Source of the DNA: Absicoccus porci
GTDB lineage: Bacteria; Bacillota_I; Bacilli_A; Erysipelotrichales; Erysipelotrichaceae
NCBI RefSeq assembly: GCF_003725415.1
Contig: NZ_RJQC01000002.1
Coordinates: 468,439 to 532,438 of the forward strand
Reading direction: 5' to 3'
Length of the DNA: 64,000 bases
Part shown: positions 63,868 to 64,000 of the stretch, piece by piece
How positions within the stretch are numbered: position 1 is the stretch's first letter
How the letters are laid out: every line of letters starts with the position of its first letter
Program-made: the position numbers and the translations under genes
The notes under the pieces: generated by a model
The model's database searches: none
What the model saw: only the letters and a program-made list of their open reading frames with translations
What the model was told of the DNA's origin: nothing

Positions 63868-64000
63868 ATGGCGCAAAAATATATAGACATTAAAGGTGCT
63901 CGTGAAAATAATTTAAAAAATATCAATGTGAAAATTCCCAAAGATCAATTTGTGATCTTGACTGGGGTATCGGGTTCAGGCAAATCTTCACTCGCATTCG
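63868..64000 (+). CDS. uvrA: Excinuclease ABC subunit A, 5' end only
   Basis: Damage sensor of nucleotide excision repair. The first 44 codons are in the window: [19 protein letters not shown], then Walker [19 protein letters not shown] at 63836-63841 and AGGGG before the ATG support the start. The right edge of the window cuts the gene. Confidence 0.93.
   Translation, partial: MAQKYIDIKGARENNLKNINVKIPKDQFVILTGVSGSGKSSLAF

Overview
The window is the replication-origin region of a low-GC Gram-positive chromosome (Bacillota). It carries the rpmH-rnpA-yidC-khpB-pth block on the minus strand. Facing away from it is dnaA-dnaN-yaaA-recF-gyrB-gyrA on the plus strand, with an oriC-like spacer between. 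A serine T-box, a short Bacillus-type SRP RNA, FemAB- and RicT-type proteins and SD-led operons all fit Bacillota. The overall mix (FemAB gene beside oriC, single-chain PurL, DegV next to a TetR regulator) looks most like Erysipelotrichia, but that placement is inference from memory.

Layout. 1-3986 (minus): pth (cut by the window edge), khpB, yidC, rnpA, rpmH and a FemAB-type peptidoglycan bridge enzyme. 3987-4393: oriC with DnaA boxes and a dense set of TTTTCCCC words. 4394-12842: dnaA to gyrA. 12843-17482: T-box serS, SRP RNA, tadA, dnaX, recR. 17483-18733: an AT-rich, repeat-packed 510-bp spacer followed by a winged-helix/coiled-coil protein. I regard this as the best candidate for an undescribed system (a one-protein chromosome-segregation or anchoring module). 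18730-31718: CYTH protein, nadK, rodA, mutSL-miaA, lipid kinase, CNNM/CorC protein, amidase, YggS, cysteine hydrolase, CPBP protease. 31719-32210: degraded sequence. 32276-36055: orphan nrdI, then tmk-holB-ricT-rsmI. 36123-43585: a purE-L-M-N-H operon behind a leader-ORF attenuator. 43699-49710: TetR/degV, exonuclease III, mscL, an RNA-like leader before an SseB/TPR pair, and a GNAT-like membrane protein. 49772-52065 (minus): polar amino-acid ABC transporter. 52227-57937: gpmI, then a glucitol-type PTS, a SorC regulator and a GpsA-like dehydrogenase. 58008-64000: nitroreductase, rhodanese, YugP peptidase, GntR-ABC operon, HD protein, ruvAB and the start of uvrA.

Themes that cut across genes: (1) at least six genes have a good -10 hexamer only 6-7 nt before the start codon, so they are probably leaderless mRNAs; (2) convergent genes are packed so tightly that terminators lie inside the opposing coding sequence; (3) the glucitol PTS and the GpsA-like gene carry the same bipartite box at identical distance from the -35; (4) both gyrase subunits carry residues that are quinolone-resistance substitutions in other species. 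No tRNA, 5S/16S/23S rRNA, insertion sequence, prophage or CRISPR array was seen.
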